This document shows positions 42,247 through 50,534 of a DNA stretch of 64,000 nt, piece by piece. Source of the stretch: Leptolyngbya sp. O-77 (GTDB taxonomy: Bacteria; Cyanobacteriota; Cyanobacteriia; Elainellales; Elainellaceae); assembly GCF_001548395.1 (NCBI RefSeq), contig NZ_AP017367.1:2517001-2581000 (forward strand), written 5' to 3'. Each line of letters begins with the position of its first letter. Position 1 is the first letter of the stretch. A model generated the notes under the pieces. That model saw only the letters and a program-made list of their open reading frames with translations. It had not been told where the DNA came from and did not search any database. A program made the position numbers and the translations under genes.

Positions 42247-42636
42247 TCAACTGAGGCTGCCGCTGCGGCAACGGTTGGCGGTGTTTGCCATGCCATTGCG
42301 AACTTGGTCAACCGAGACTCGACCCCGCACGTAGGACACGCTGAGGCTGTTTTGGCTGGCGTTGTGGCTATAGCTCATTTCCCCGACTTGCCCTACGCCA
42401 GCGGCAAAGATTAGAAGTCGTCCGCTATTGCCGCCCTCGTAGACGACGTGGCCAGCGGCGCTGCGGTTGTTGCGGCGCATACAGGCAAACACTTCGCTGG
42501 AAATATTGCTGAGGCTGGTGGTTTGGGCATAGAGGGGAGCGATCGCCCCCAGGCTAAACCAGTAGACTAGGGCAGCGCCGAGGCTAAAGGAACGTCTGGG
42601 ATGGCTCAATTTGATACATTTTAAGGTGATTTGCAT
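42247..42636 (-). CDS. Secreted hypothetical protein
   Basis: 129 residues with a signal peptide (LGAALVYWFSLGAIAPLYAQT, cleavage probably after Y-A-Q). The mature part is ~90 residues with two cysteines (FACMRRNN and NRCRSG) that could form one disulfide. No family recognised. It faces the previous gene convergently. Confidence 0.6.
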   Translation of the reverse strand: MQITLKCIKLSHPRRSFSLGAALVYWFSLGAIAPLYAQTTSLSNISSEVFACMRRNNRSAAGHVVYEGGNSGRLLIFAAGVGQVGEMSYSHNASQNSLSVSYVRGRVSVDQVRNGMANTANRCRSGSLS

Positions 42637-42892
42637 GGTCAGGGGTGGAGGTTGGGGGCAAAGTAGAGTGGCTGGGTAGAGAGTGCGGGTGTTTCAGTGA
42701 TTTGACACCGTTCGGAAAATCAAGAAGGTCTTTTCAAAAAATAATAGCCTCTAGAAAATATTAGCCGCCCGTTTGTCGAGGCGGGGCTGGAGCAATGTCA
42801 ATTTTTGTGGATGTTTCTTGGATCTTCGCAAGTGCAATTTGAGAAAAGTCTAAGGTAAAATAAGCTGCGAAATAAGCCATTGGGCCGAAATT

Positions 42893-43327
42893 TTGATGAA
42901 TCTGACGCCGCTTCCAATCATGGCGATCGCCCTCCGTCTATTGCCCCAGCAAGACCTGAAGGCAGAACTGGACGCACTAGCGATCGCCCAAAACCTGGAA
43001 GCCGCCTGCATCCTCACCTGCGTCGGCAGCCTGACTCGCGCCGTGCTGCGGCTGGCTGGCCAGAGCGAACCCACAACCTACGACGGACGGTTTGAGATTG
43101 TGTCGCTGGTGGGGCTGCTGTCGCGGCACGGGTCGCACTATCACATGGCGATCGCCGACGACACTGGGCACACCCTCGGTGGACATGTGCTGACGGGCTG
43201 CCAGATTTACACCACCGCTGAAATCGTCATCGGCATCCTGCCGCACACTCGCTTTGGCCGCGAACTCGACCCCACCACGGGCTACCGAGAACTATCTATC
43301 GAACCGCTGGAGCCGCTGACTGTTTGA
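42893..43327 (+). CDS. PCC (DUF296) domain DNA-binding-like protein
   Basis: 144 residues. Motifs of the plant-and-prokaryote-conserved domain are present: LKAELDALAIAQNLEAACIL, CVGSLTRAVLRLAG, FEIVSLVGLLS and HYHMAIADDTGHTLGGHVL with the conserved G-G-H. Bacterial members form trimers; the histidines probably bind a metal. Several Met codons near the N-terminus leave the exact start open (42893, 42896 or 42920). Confidence 0.85.
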   Translation: MMNLTPLPIMAIALRLLPQQDLKAELDALAIAQNLEAACILTCVGSLTRAVLRLAGQSEPTTYDGRFEIVSLVGLLSRHGSHYHMAIADDTGHTLGGHVLTGCQIYTTAEIVIGILPHTRFGRELDPTTGYRELSIEPLEPLTV

Positions 43328-43355
43328 GCGGCCCGCTAGTTGAGCGGCCCGCTAG
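43324..43355. repeat. 16-bp direct repeat between convergent genes
   Basis: TTGAGCGGCCCGCTAG occurs twice in tandem (43324-43339, 43340-43355), spanning the 3' ends of two convergent genes. Each unit is partly self-complementary (AGCGG/CCGCT), so the pair can fold, perhaps as a terminator. Confidence 0.6.
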
Positions 43356-44317
43356 CTAAAATTCCACATCACCGGATTCGCATCGGGCAGGTGATCCGTC
43401 ACGCTGCGACCGATAGCATCAATGGCGGCCAAATCCTCAGGACTCAGCTGCACCGTCGCTGCTCTGGCATTGTCTACCGCCTGTTCTGCACTGCGAACGC
43501 CGACGATGGCATGGGTCTGGGGCTGAGCGAGCAGCCATGCCAGCGCCAGGTTGCCCAGGCTGGTGTGATAGCGTTCGGCGATCGGGCGCAACTGGTCTAG
43601 GGCTTGCTGAGCGCGGGCGTAGTTTTCGCTGTGAAATAGCTTATTTTTTGACCGCACATCTTCGGGCGGAAAAGTCTTATCTGTCCCGAACTTACCTGTC
43701 AGCAAGCCTTGCGCCAAGGGCGAATAAGCCAGAATGGAAATCTGATGCTCGACGCAATACGGCATGGCATCTGTTTCCACATGCCGCCAGAACAGGTTAT
43801 AGGGCGGCTGTAAGCTGTCGATGCGGGCATATTGCGCGGCTTCTTCGATCTGAGCGCGGGAAAAGTTAGATACGCCAATCGCCCGGATTTTGCCCTGCTG
43901 TTTCAGGTCGTTGAGCGCCGACAGAGTTTCCGCAATCGGCACAATTTCGGTGTTGAACGCGCCGGCGGGCCAGTGGATCTGATAGAGGTCGATATAGTCA
44001 GTTTTCAGGTTTTTCAGCGAGCCTTCGCAGGCGGCAATCACCTGGTCATACTTTAAGTGATTGGCAAAGACTTTGGTCATGTATACAGCGCGATCGCGCA
44101 CATCTGACAGCGCTTCTGCCACCACGCGCTCCGAGTGTCCCTGCCCGTAGACCTCTGCTGTATCCACTGTGGTAATGCCCGCCTCAAAGGCTGCCCGCAG
44201 TGCCTTGATCGTCTCGGCATCTTCAATGCCCACCCACATGCTTTTGCCAGCCTGCCAGGTGCCCGTGATGATCGGCGTAATCTGAATGCCAGAAGTGCCC
44301 AGTTCCCGTGTTTGCAT
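43352..44317 (-). CDS. Aldo/keto reductase
   Basis: 321 residues. The (beta/alpha)8 reductase tetrad is visible: Asp and Tyr in TVDTAEVYGQGHSE near residue 50, Lys in AVYMTKVFA near 82 and His in YQIHWPAG near 115. The NADPH-binding end is GNLALAWLLAQPQTHAIVGVRSAEQ near 265. Typical members reduce aldehydes or ketones. The substrate cannot be deduced. Confidence 0.92.
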   Translation of the reverse strand: MQTRELGTSGIQITPIITGTWQAGKSMWVGIEDAETIKALRAAFEAGITTVDTAEVYGQGHSERVVAEALSDVRDRAVYMTKVFANHLKYDQVIAACEGSLKNLKTDYIDLYQIHWPAGAFNTEIVPIAETLSALNDLKQQGKIRAIGVSNFSRAQIEEAAQYARIDSLQPPYNLFWRHVETDAMPYCVEHQISILAYSPLAQGLLTGKFGTDKTFPPEDVRSKNKLFHSENYARAQQALDQLRPIAERYHTSLGNLALAWLLAQPQTHAIVGVRSAEQAVDNARAATVQLSPEDLAAIDAIGRSVTDHLPDANPVMWNFS

Positions 44318-44731
44318 GGTTTTTTGGAGAAAGATTGTTTCGCCGGTGGTGGATGCGCTTCTTACTATAGCGAGTGATCTGGGACATCGGCGCGAGGGGG
44401 CGATCGCGCACCCCTAAATGGGTGTTCGACCGATAAGGTAATGTTTAACATTTCCCGCCAGCAGCATTGTGTCACCTATCTCTTCTCTACATCATATCTT
44501 TAGACATTTTTATTTTTAGGACTACCTAACCCGGAAGCTTTTTTGCAGGGTTGGTTTCCTAAGATACTCATAAAGCGTTGGAAGTTGGCGTATCTCATCT
44601 TCTGAAACGTCCACTTCAACCACGTCTACTTCAACCGGATCAATGCCTGCGCTCTGCCTACTGACCGTAGATTCGAGCGCCGTCCCCAGACATGAGATAA
44701 ATCCAACTACATTTAGTTTCTTTTTGTTGCT
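44318..44731. other. Intergenic region containing a relic of the WYL-regulator promoter
   Basis: About 410 bases. From 44528 a 27-base block starting AACCCGGAAGCTTTTTTGCA is identical to the one at 46518 upstream of the WYL regulator. Similarity continues at ~70% over the next 70 bases, past the position of that gene's start codon; here the ATG is replaced by GTA and no frame continues. It is best read as the remains of a second copy of the regulator's 5' end. Confidence 0.65.
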
Positions 44732-45163
44732 ATGAAGGTTTCAGTTACTCACACTATCGGGTTGATTCACCTTACTTCTCTGCTGATGGTTTCGATAACA
44801 ACACGCCAGGCGATCGCCCAGGAGTATTCGGGTTGCTTTATGGTGCATCCCTCTGGGCTATTGGAAGACCTGTCCAGAATGTGCGCGGTTCCAGTTATTC
44901 CTGCTGTGCAAAGCAGTACTCCTGCCAGCAGTCCGATTCCACCGTCTCGCTCGACCGTATCAAGTTTCATGCGTAGCACCCGCGTGAATCTCAGCATGCC
45001 CCGTCCCACTGTGCTACAACCTGCGGACAATCCATTTGTCAGCGGTCGCCGTCGATATAGCACGAGAAATGACGACGGAATTTGCACGTATGCTAGCGAT
45101 CGGGCTAGAGATGGCAGCCGTTGTGGTAGAAGAGCATCTCAGATTCGACCGGGTGGACGATGA
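44732..45163 (+). CDS. Secreted hypothetical protein, small cysteine-containing
   Basis: 143 residues with a signal peptide (LIHLTSLLMVSITTRQAIAQ). The mature start (YSGCFMVHPSGLLEDLSRMC) and the end (GICTYASDRARDGSRCGRRA) match a pattern I know from small exported cyanobacterial proteins: a C-F-M-x-x-x-S-G-x-x-x-D-L-S-x-x-C front and a C-terminal G-R-R-C-G-x-R-A motif. Four cysteines may pair in the periplasm. Function unknown. Confidence 0.65.
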   Translation: MKVSVTHTIGLIHLTSLLMVSITTRQAIAQEYSGCFMVHPSGLLEDLSRMCAVPVIPAVQSSTPASSPIPPSRSTVSSFMRSTRVNLSMPRPTVLQPADNPFVSGRRRYSTRNDDGICTYASDRARDGSRCGRRASQIRPGGR

Positions 45164-45294
45164 TGCTATCGGTGCCTCTCTCTAGCTAGCGGTTGTATCA
45201 GCCGCGATCGCCCACTTTTGCGCTCCCATCCTGCCACTTACACCAATCTATGAACCCAACAATTAGTCAGATAAGACTCTCGCAGGTACCCTTT

Positions 45295-46203
45295 ATGAAG
45301 GTAAGTAAAATGAGCTTGATGATGAGCTTGGCGGCGATCGCACTGGGTTGCCAGTCCTGGCCGGTTGCAGAGCCTTCAGCAGAAGCGCCAACTCAGCCTC
45401 CAACTGCTGAACAAAGCAACCCTTTTCGAGATGCAGTCAACAAGGCAATGGAAGCTGCAACTCTTACACAAACGGCAAAGACCCACGACGAATGGAACAC
45501 CGTATCAGCAGCGTGGCAACAGGCCATTGGTCTAATGCAGGCAGTTCCCACCTCTCACCCCAGTTACGAAACTGCCCAGGCTAAGGTGGGCGAGTATCAG
45601 CGGAACCTGGAATACGCACATCAAAACACACAAAAGGCAAAACTTACTGCCCAGCGTATGAGCGAGTGTGAAGCAGCCGTGCAAGCCGCCGCACGGGTGT
45701 CGTCGATGGCAGATCAAGTTGAGGATCTTGACCCTGCGATTCGTGTTTGCCAATCCCTAAATGAACTGACGGCTGCTAGCGAGAAGTTTCCAGCGGCGTT
45801 GGATGGGGCAGATCCCAAGACTTTCATATCTAATCGCTGTCGATATGAAGAATCGTTGAAGACAACCCCAATTTGCCGAACGCTGCTGGCGGCAATGCAA
45901 ACGGTTCACTACCTTGCAGTTAGACCCGGCAGCCCAGCGCCCGACGATCCGGTTCCTGTGTTTAACAAGCAAGTAATGGTGGCATTGACAGCGGCGGCGG
46001 AGTCCCAAGATCTCAGCAGAGTTCGGTCAATCCTATCTTCTCCAGACGTTGAGCGAATCCCTGGTGGCTCAATTGTGGAAGTAGTAGAAATTTCAGGAGA
46101 TCTCGCACTCGTCGAGTTGAGAACTCGAGATGTCCAAGGAAACGATCTGTCGGGAGAGATTCGTGCGACCCTTTCAAGATTTGTGCAAAGCCAGCAATTT
46201 TGA
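45295..46203 (+). CDS. Putative lipoprotein, hypothetical
   Basis: 302 residues from ATG 45295; the longer upstream frame is unlikely because the lipoprotein signal starts here (MSLMMSLAAIALGCQS, lipobox A-L-G-C). After a Pro-rich spacer comes an alpha-helical region rich in Ala, Gln and Lys (AWQQAIGLMQAVP, KVGEYQRNLEYAHQNT), like TPR-edge helices seen in many cyanobacterial lipoproteins. Four further cysteines lie between residues ~160 and 250. No family identified. Confidence 0.6.
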   Translation: MKVSKMSLMMSLAAIALGCQSWPVAEPSAEAPTQPPTAEQSNPFRDAVNKAMEAATLTQTAKTHDEWNTVSAAWQQAIGLMQAVPTSHPSYETAQAKVGEYQRNLEYAHQNTQKAKLTAQRMSECEAAVQAAARVSSMADQVEDLDPAIRVCQSLNELTAASEKFPAALDGADPKTFISNRCRYEESLKTTPICRTLLAAMQTVHYLAVRPGSPAPDDPVPVFNKQVMVALTAAAESQDLSRVRSILSSPDVERIPGGSIVEVVEISGDLALVELRTRDVQGNDLSGEIRATLSRFVQSQQF

Positions 46204-46579
46204 GAGGAGGCTAGCTCATGCTGTGGCTTAGGGCAGCGATTAGTAAATGACACGCTGCAAAACAGGGCGATCGCTCCCTCACCTCACTTGGGTCTAGAAT
46301 GGGGCGATCGCGCCACCAACTCAACCTCAGCTCACAGCTTCCGCAAAATGCCGAGGCTAAGGGTAAATTCTTTGATAATTCCTGTCTTCTCAGGGGAATT
46401 CTGTAAGAGGTTTTGCTGAGGGTATGTTTGCAGCCCAGGCAGGGATCTATTACCTGCGCCCTGCCTTAGCGTCTTGGTTCCATCTTGCTAAAAGCAAGCT
46501 GTTTATTGCTTTCTCTCAACCCGGAAGCTTTTTTGCAGGGTTGGCTGTCTAAAATCCCCTTAGAGCGTTAGAAGTTGCC
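46204..46579. promoter_or_regulatory. Promoter region of the WYL regulator and cas genes, with inverted repeat
   Basis: 376 bases before the regulator gene. At 46518-46542 the sequence AACCC ... GGGTT forms an inverted repeat with a 15-base spacer, inside the 27-base block repeated at 44528. Its position about 38 bases before the regulator's ATG fits an operator for autoregulation, but no binding data can be seen. Two HIP1 octamers lie further up. Confidence 0.5.
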
Positions 46580-47581
46580 ATGTCTCGTCATCTGGAGCGA
46601 CTCCTTCAATTAGATGAATGTCTCCGGTTTGGACAGCGCTGGACGGCGGAAACGTTGGCGCAGCGGCTGGAGGTGAGTGAGCGCACCGTACGGAACGATA
46701 TTGCTTTTTTGCGCGATCGCTACGGTGCGCCACTGGAGTTCAGCAAGGCCAAGGGGTTTCATTACACAGACCCAGCATGGCGACTGCCAACCATCACGCT
46801 CAGCAAGGGCGAACTCTTTGCCCTGACCCTAGGAGCCAGAATGCTGGAGGTATATGGCGGTTCTGCCTATGCTCAGGATTTGCGATCGGCGATCGCTCGC
46901 TTGGCTGAGCGGCTGCCAGAGCAAACCTGGGTCGATCTCCAGCAGGTGGCTGAGGAGCGCATTCTGTTTCGCGCTGGCGCCGAAGTGAACCTCGACCCCG
47001 ACATCTGGCATCAGCTAGAGGCTGCTTGCCAAACCCACAAAACCGTGCAGATGACCTACTACACCGCCAGCCGCAACAGCACTTCGGAGCGCAAGCTCGA
47101 CCCCTACGTGCTGCATATCTACCGAGGCACCAATCCCTATGTAATCGGCTTTTGCCACACGCGGCAAGAGGTGCGCTGGTTTCGGGTAGACCGGATTAAG
47201 CACCTCCAGGTGCTAGACGAAACCTTTGTGCCTGACCCCAGCTTTGATGCCAAGGATCACCTGGAAATGATCTTTCAGCATGAAGCGGGTGGAGTGCCGC
47301 TACCCGTTGACATCTGGTTTGATGCGGCTACTGCACCCTACATCCGCGAACGCCGCTGGCATCCGACACAGGAAATTCAGGAACACCCGGACGGCTCGCT
47401 GACGCTGCGACTGGTGGTGCGGGGGCTGAATGATCTGAAGCGCTGGGTGCTGGGCTATGGCAAGGGGGCAAAGGTGCTGGAGCCGCCAGAACTGGTGCAA
47501 CTGGTGCGGGATGAGGTGGAACAAATGAACTATAATTACTCGCAATTCTTAAACGAACACAACGGAATAGCTAAAGATTGA
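46580..47581 (+). CDS. WYL-domain transcriptional regulator of the cas operon
   Basis: 333 residues. The N-terminal HTH is near residues 1-60 (RLLQLDECLRFGQRWTAETL, RLEVSERTVRNDIAFLR). The WYL domain spans ~145-230 (VQMTYYTASRNSTSERKLDP, YVIGFCHTRQEVRWFRVDRI), followed by a WCX-like C-terminus (LVVRGLNDLKRWVLGYG). WYL regulators next to cyanobacterial cas genes often repress them and can sense nucleic-acid ligands. Only 19 bases separate it from cas6. Confidence 0.9.
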   Translation: MSRHLERLLQLDECLRFGQRWTAETLAQRLEVSERTVRNDIAFLRDRYGAPLEFSKAKGFHYTDPAWRLPTITLSKGELFALTLGARMLEVYGGSAYAQDLRSAIARLAERLPEQTWVDLQQVAEERILFRAGAEVNLDPDIWHQLEAACQTHKTVQMTYYTASRNSTSERKLDPYVLHIYRGTNPYVIGFCHTRQEVRWFRVDRIKHLQVLDETFVPDPSFDAKDHLEMIFQHEAGGVPLPVDIWFDAATAPYIRERRWHPTQEIQEHPDGSLTLRLVVRGLNDLKRWVLGYGKGAKVLEPPELVQLVRDEVEQMNYNYSQFLNEHNGIAKD

Positions 47582-47600
47582 CTTTAGGGAGGAAAGATCG

Positions 47601-48257
47601 GTGAACTTTCTAGAAATTCAATTCGCAGTCGTTGGCAAAACATTGCCCGCAGATCATGGGTATGCCCTCTATTCTGCGGTTAAAAAATCGCTGCAAGCGG
47701 CTGAAGAGCCGGCATTCCCCAGCGATTTACCACCTGAGGTTCGACTATCCAGCATTCCAGGGATACCAGATCGGGCCGGCATGATCTATCTGAATCGATA
47801 CTCTCGCTTTCGGTTGAGATGTCCCTCGGAACAGGTTCAAACCTGGTATCGGAGTTTGCAAAATCAGGTGTTGGACATTCGTGGACATCTAATTCGGCTG
47901 GTGCGCCCACGAATTACTCTGCCAGAACCCAGTGAAGTGCTAGCTGCGCGTCTGGTGACGTTTAAGCTGAATGCCATTGACCACGCAGACGTACCTCGAT
48001 ATTTCCTAGAGTCCTGCCAAAGGGGGTTGAAGCAATTGGAAATTAGCGGGAAGGCATTTATTCCCAGTGATACTAATGGTGACCTCGCCAGGCGCAGCTT
48101 ACAAATTAAGGGCAAAAAAGTCGTGGGCTATAGCGTCGTTGTTGAGAATTTGAGTGCTGAGGACTCACTGAAGCTGCAATGGTATGGATTAGGCGGACGG
48201 CAACACTTTGGCTGTGGCTGGTTTTATCCAGTGAAGGAGGACTTTGATGCCGCCTAA
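47601..48257 (+). CDS. cas6: Cas6 CRISPR RNA endonuclease (Cmx6, MYXAN type)
   Basis: 218 residues from a GTG at 47601 with GGGAGGAAAG upstream. The start LEIQFAVVGKTLPADHGYAL is the pattern of MYXAN-type Cas6 (Cmx6). The glycine-rich RNA-binding loop is at the end (GLGGRQHFGCGWFYPVK). His41-type catalytic candidates include H20 in the N-terminal motif. Cas6 cuts pre-crRNA at the base of the repeat hairpin, leaving an ~8-nt 5' handle. It overlaps cas3 by 11 bases. Confidence 0.88.
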   Translation: MNFLEIQFAVVGKTLPADHGYALYSAVKKSLQAAEEPAFPSDLPPEVRLSSIPGIPDRAGMIYLNRYSRFRLRCPSEQVQTWYRSLQNQVLDIRGHLIRLVRPRITLPEPSEVLAARLVTFKLNAIDHADVPRYFLESCQRGLKQLEISGKAFIPSDTNGDLARRSLQIKGKKVVGYSVVVENLSAEDSLKLQWYGLGGRQHFGCGWFYPVKEDFDAA

Positions 48258-50523
48258 ACCGACACCACCAAAACTAAAGCCAGATATTCTCCTAGCAAAA
48301 TCCTCGCTACCAGGAAATCCTGACTGGAAAGGAACCCATCATTTGGTCGGCCACACGGCAGCAGTTGTGGAGTCAGTGACAACCCTGGTTGATACCTTAG
48401 GCTCAGATTTGCTCCAGCAGTTTGGATCGAGTCATGACTTTGAAGCCCTGGAAGCCCTGCGGGCAACGGCACGGCTGGCAGCCTATTTACACGACTGGGG
48501 CAAGGCCAATGATCACTTTCAAATGGTCGTGAGAAATGATCTGACCTCATTGCCTGCCCAATATCGGCGCAATCCACTGCAACATCCGCAGATGATTCGT
48601 CATGAGGTGGCTTCTGTATTGCTAGCCTGGGAATTCCGAGAATGGCTTGTCCAATGTCCAAATGCTGACTTGATGACGGCGATCGCCGCTGCAGGTGGGC
48701 ATCATCTAAAGCTAGGTGGTAAGCAGGGTCAGAATACAAGTGAACTAGGGGAAGTTCGGGACGGCACTGGAGATACTTGCCTCTACTGGTATGTCTGTCA
48801 TCCTTACTTCCGCAAGCTAATTCGCTATGGGGTTAGAACCCTAGGGCTACCTCGGAAAATTCCCGCCTTTCGGTTCTCGCAACGATGGGAGATTCACGAA
48901 ATCAAGCGAGAAAAACGCCAGGCAGTCCTCGATGCGTTTGAAGCTTGGACGCCAGATGCTACATTCCTGGCGGTAGTCAAAGCATTACTCGTAGCAGGCG
49001 ATGCAATCGGTTCAGCGTCAGCACAGGTTGCGATCAATATCCAGCAGTGGGCCCAAGAAGAATTGCAGAAGACCCTGACAGAGGCTGATCTCCAGCGGGT
49101 TATTGATGCACGGCGAGGTAATCATCCACTGCGGCAATTTCAAGTTGATCTGAAGGAAAAGTCTACGCGGGTAACGATGGCGCGGGCAGGCTGTGGTACG
49201 GGTAAAACCCTTGGAGCCTACAACTGGGCACAGCGCCATGGGATTGGACGCAAGTTGTTCTTTTGTTATCCGACAACGGGCACCAGCACAGAGGGCTTTT
49301 TGGACTATGTGCACAACCAAGTGGAAGCAGAGCTTTTGCACTCTCGCTCAGACGTTGATTTGGAGTTGGCCTGCACAGGTGAGGAAGTGGACAATGGCGA
49401 TGCAGCAGTTAATGAGGCAGCTCAGAAATTAGATTCGTTCAAAGCGTGGGGAGCGAAGGTCAATGTTTGCACTGTGGATACCGTTTTGGGGCTACTGCAA
49501 TGTAATCGCCGTCCCATGTATTGCTTTCCAGCGATCGCCAATGCTGCTTTCGTCTTTGATGAAGTTCACTGCTATGATGATGCCTTGTTTGGGGCGCTGC
49601 TGCGATTTCTCAACGTCGTTAAAGCGCCAATCTTACTCATGTCTGCCTCGTTTTTACCCGCGCAGGTGGAGGCAATTCGCAATGCAGTGGGAGAGCCTGT
49701 TGAAATTATCCAGGGACCCCAAGATATTGAACACCTGCCCCGTTATCGCTTCCATGAGCTAGCACAGCCGGACTGGGAGCGGGTCAAGCAAGAATTGGTC
49801 AATGGCGGTAAAGTCCTGTGGGTCTGCAACCAAGTGAATACGGCGATCGCTGTTTATCAGCAAGCCAAAGCCTGGGGACTCCAACCCTTGCTGTATCACA
49901 GTCACTTTCGCTATGGCGATCGCGTCGAGCATCATCGTGCGGTCGTAGATGCCTTCAAACAAGATCAGCCCGTCCTAGCCATCACCACGCAGGTAGCAGA
50001 AATGTCGCTGGACTTGTCCGCAACGCTCCTGGTAACTCAAATTGCTGACCCCGCAGGGTTAATCCAGCGGTTGGGACGGCTCAACCGACAGTACTGCGGC
50101 CATGCCCTTGATGCCCTCTTTTACCCCGATGACAAGATAGGTTTTCCCTACAGTGCAGATGAACTGGATGCGGGCTGGGCACTGGTGCGAGGGTTCTCCG
50201 GTGAAGTCAATCAGGCGCAGCTAGCTGTTTGGCTGGAGAAACTCAACATTCAAGGCATACCCAAAGATCACTTTGTCTGGCTGGATGGCAAATGGAAAAC
50301 GTATCCTGCACCGTTGCGCGAGGCGGGCTATACCGTAACTGCACTGCTCGAACAGGATCAGGCGACAATTGCCCGGCTCAAATCGAGTGAACTGCCCCGA
50401 TACACTGTTCCCTTACCCACCAAGAACATTAAAGGTTGGCCGCGCCACAAGAAGGGGTATTTGATTGCCCCTAGAGATCAATGGGGCTATTCATCGGAAT
50501 TCGGTGCGTTTGAACTCAAGTAG
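48247..50523 (+). CDS. cas3: Cas3 nuclease-helicase (HD domain at N-terminus)
   Basis: 758 residues from ATG 48247, with GAAGGAGG upstream. The HD nuclease part has THHLVGHTAAVVESV near residue 30 and AAYLHDWGKANDHF near 79 (H82-D83). The helicase has Walker A RAGCGTGKTLGAY near 314, VFDEVHCYDD (DEVH 438-441), and LMSASFLP. The C-terminal motif is TTQVAEMSLDLSATLLVTQI with LIQRLGRLNRQ. Cas3 unwinds and degrades target DNA after Cascade binding. All catalytic motifs look intact. Confidence 0.93.
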   Translation: MPPKPTPPKLKPDILLAKSSLPGNPDWKGTHHLVGHTAAVVESVTTLVDTLGSDLLQQFGSSHDFEALEALRATARLAAYLHDWGKANDHFQMVVRNDLTSLPAQYRRNPLQHPQMIRHEVASVLLAWEFREWLVQCPNADLMTAIAAAGGHHLKLGGKQGQNTSELGEVRDGTGDTCLYWYVCHPYFRKLIRYGVRTLGLPRKIPAFRFSQRWEIHEIKREKRQAVLDAFEAWTPDATFLAVVKALLVAGDAIGSASAQVAINIQQWAQEELQKTLTEADLQRVIDARRGNHPLRQFQVDLKEKSTRVTMARAGCGTGKTLGAYNWAQRHGIGRKLFFCYPTTGTSTEGFLDYVHNQVEAELLHSRSDVDLELACTGEEVDNGDAAVNEAAQKLDSFKAWGAKVNVCTVDTVLGLLQCNRRPMYCFPAIANAAFVFDEVHCYDDALFGALLRFLNVVKAPILLMSASFLPAQVEAIRNAVGEPVEIIQGPQDIEHLPRYRFHELAQPDWERVKQELVNGGKVLWVCNQVNTAIAVYQQAKAWGLQPLLYHSHFRYGDRVEHHRAVVDAFKQDQPVLAITTQVAEMSLDLSATLLVTQIADPAGLIQRLGRLNRQYCGHALDALFYPDDKIGFPYSADELDAGWALVRGFSGEVNQAQLAVWLEKLNIQGIPKDHFVWLDGKWKTYPAPLREAGYTVTALLEQDQATIARLKSSELPRYTVPLPTKNIKGWPRHKKGYLIAPRDQWGYSSEFGAFELK

Positions 50524-50534
50524 GAGGTGAGATT

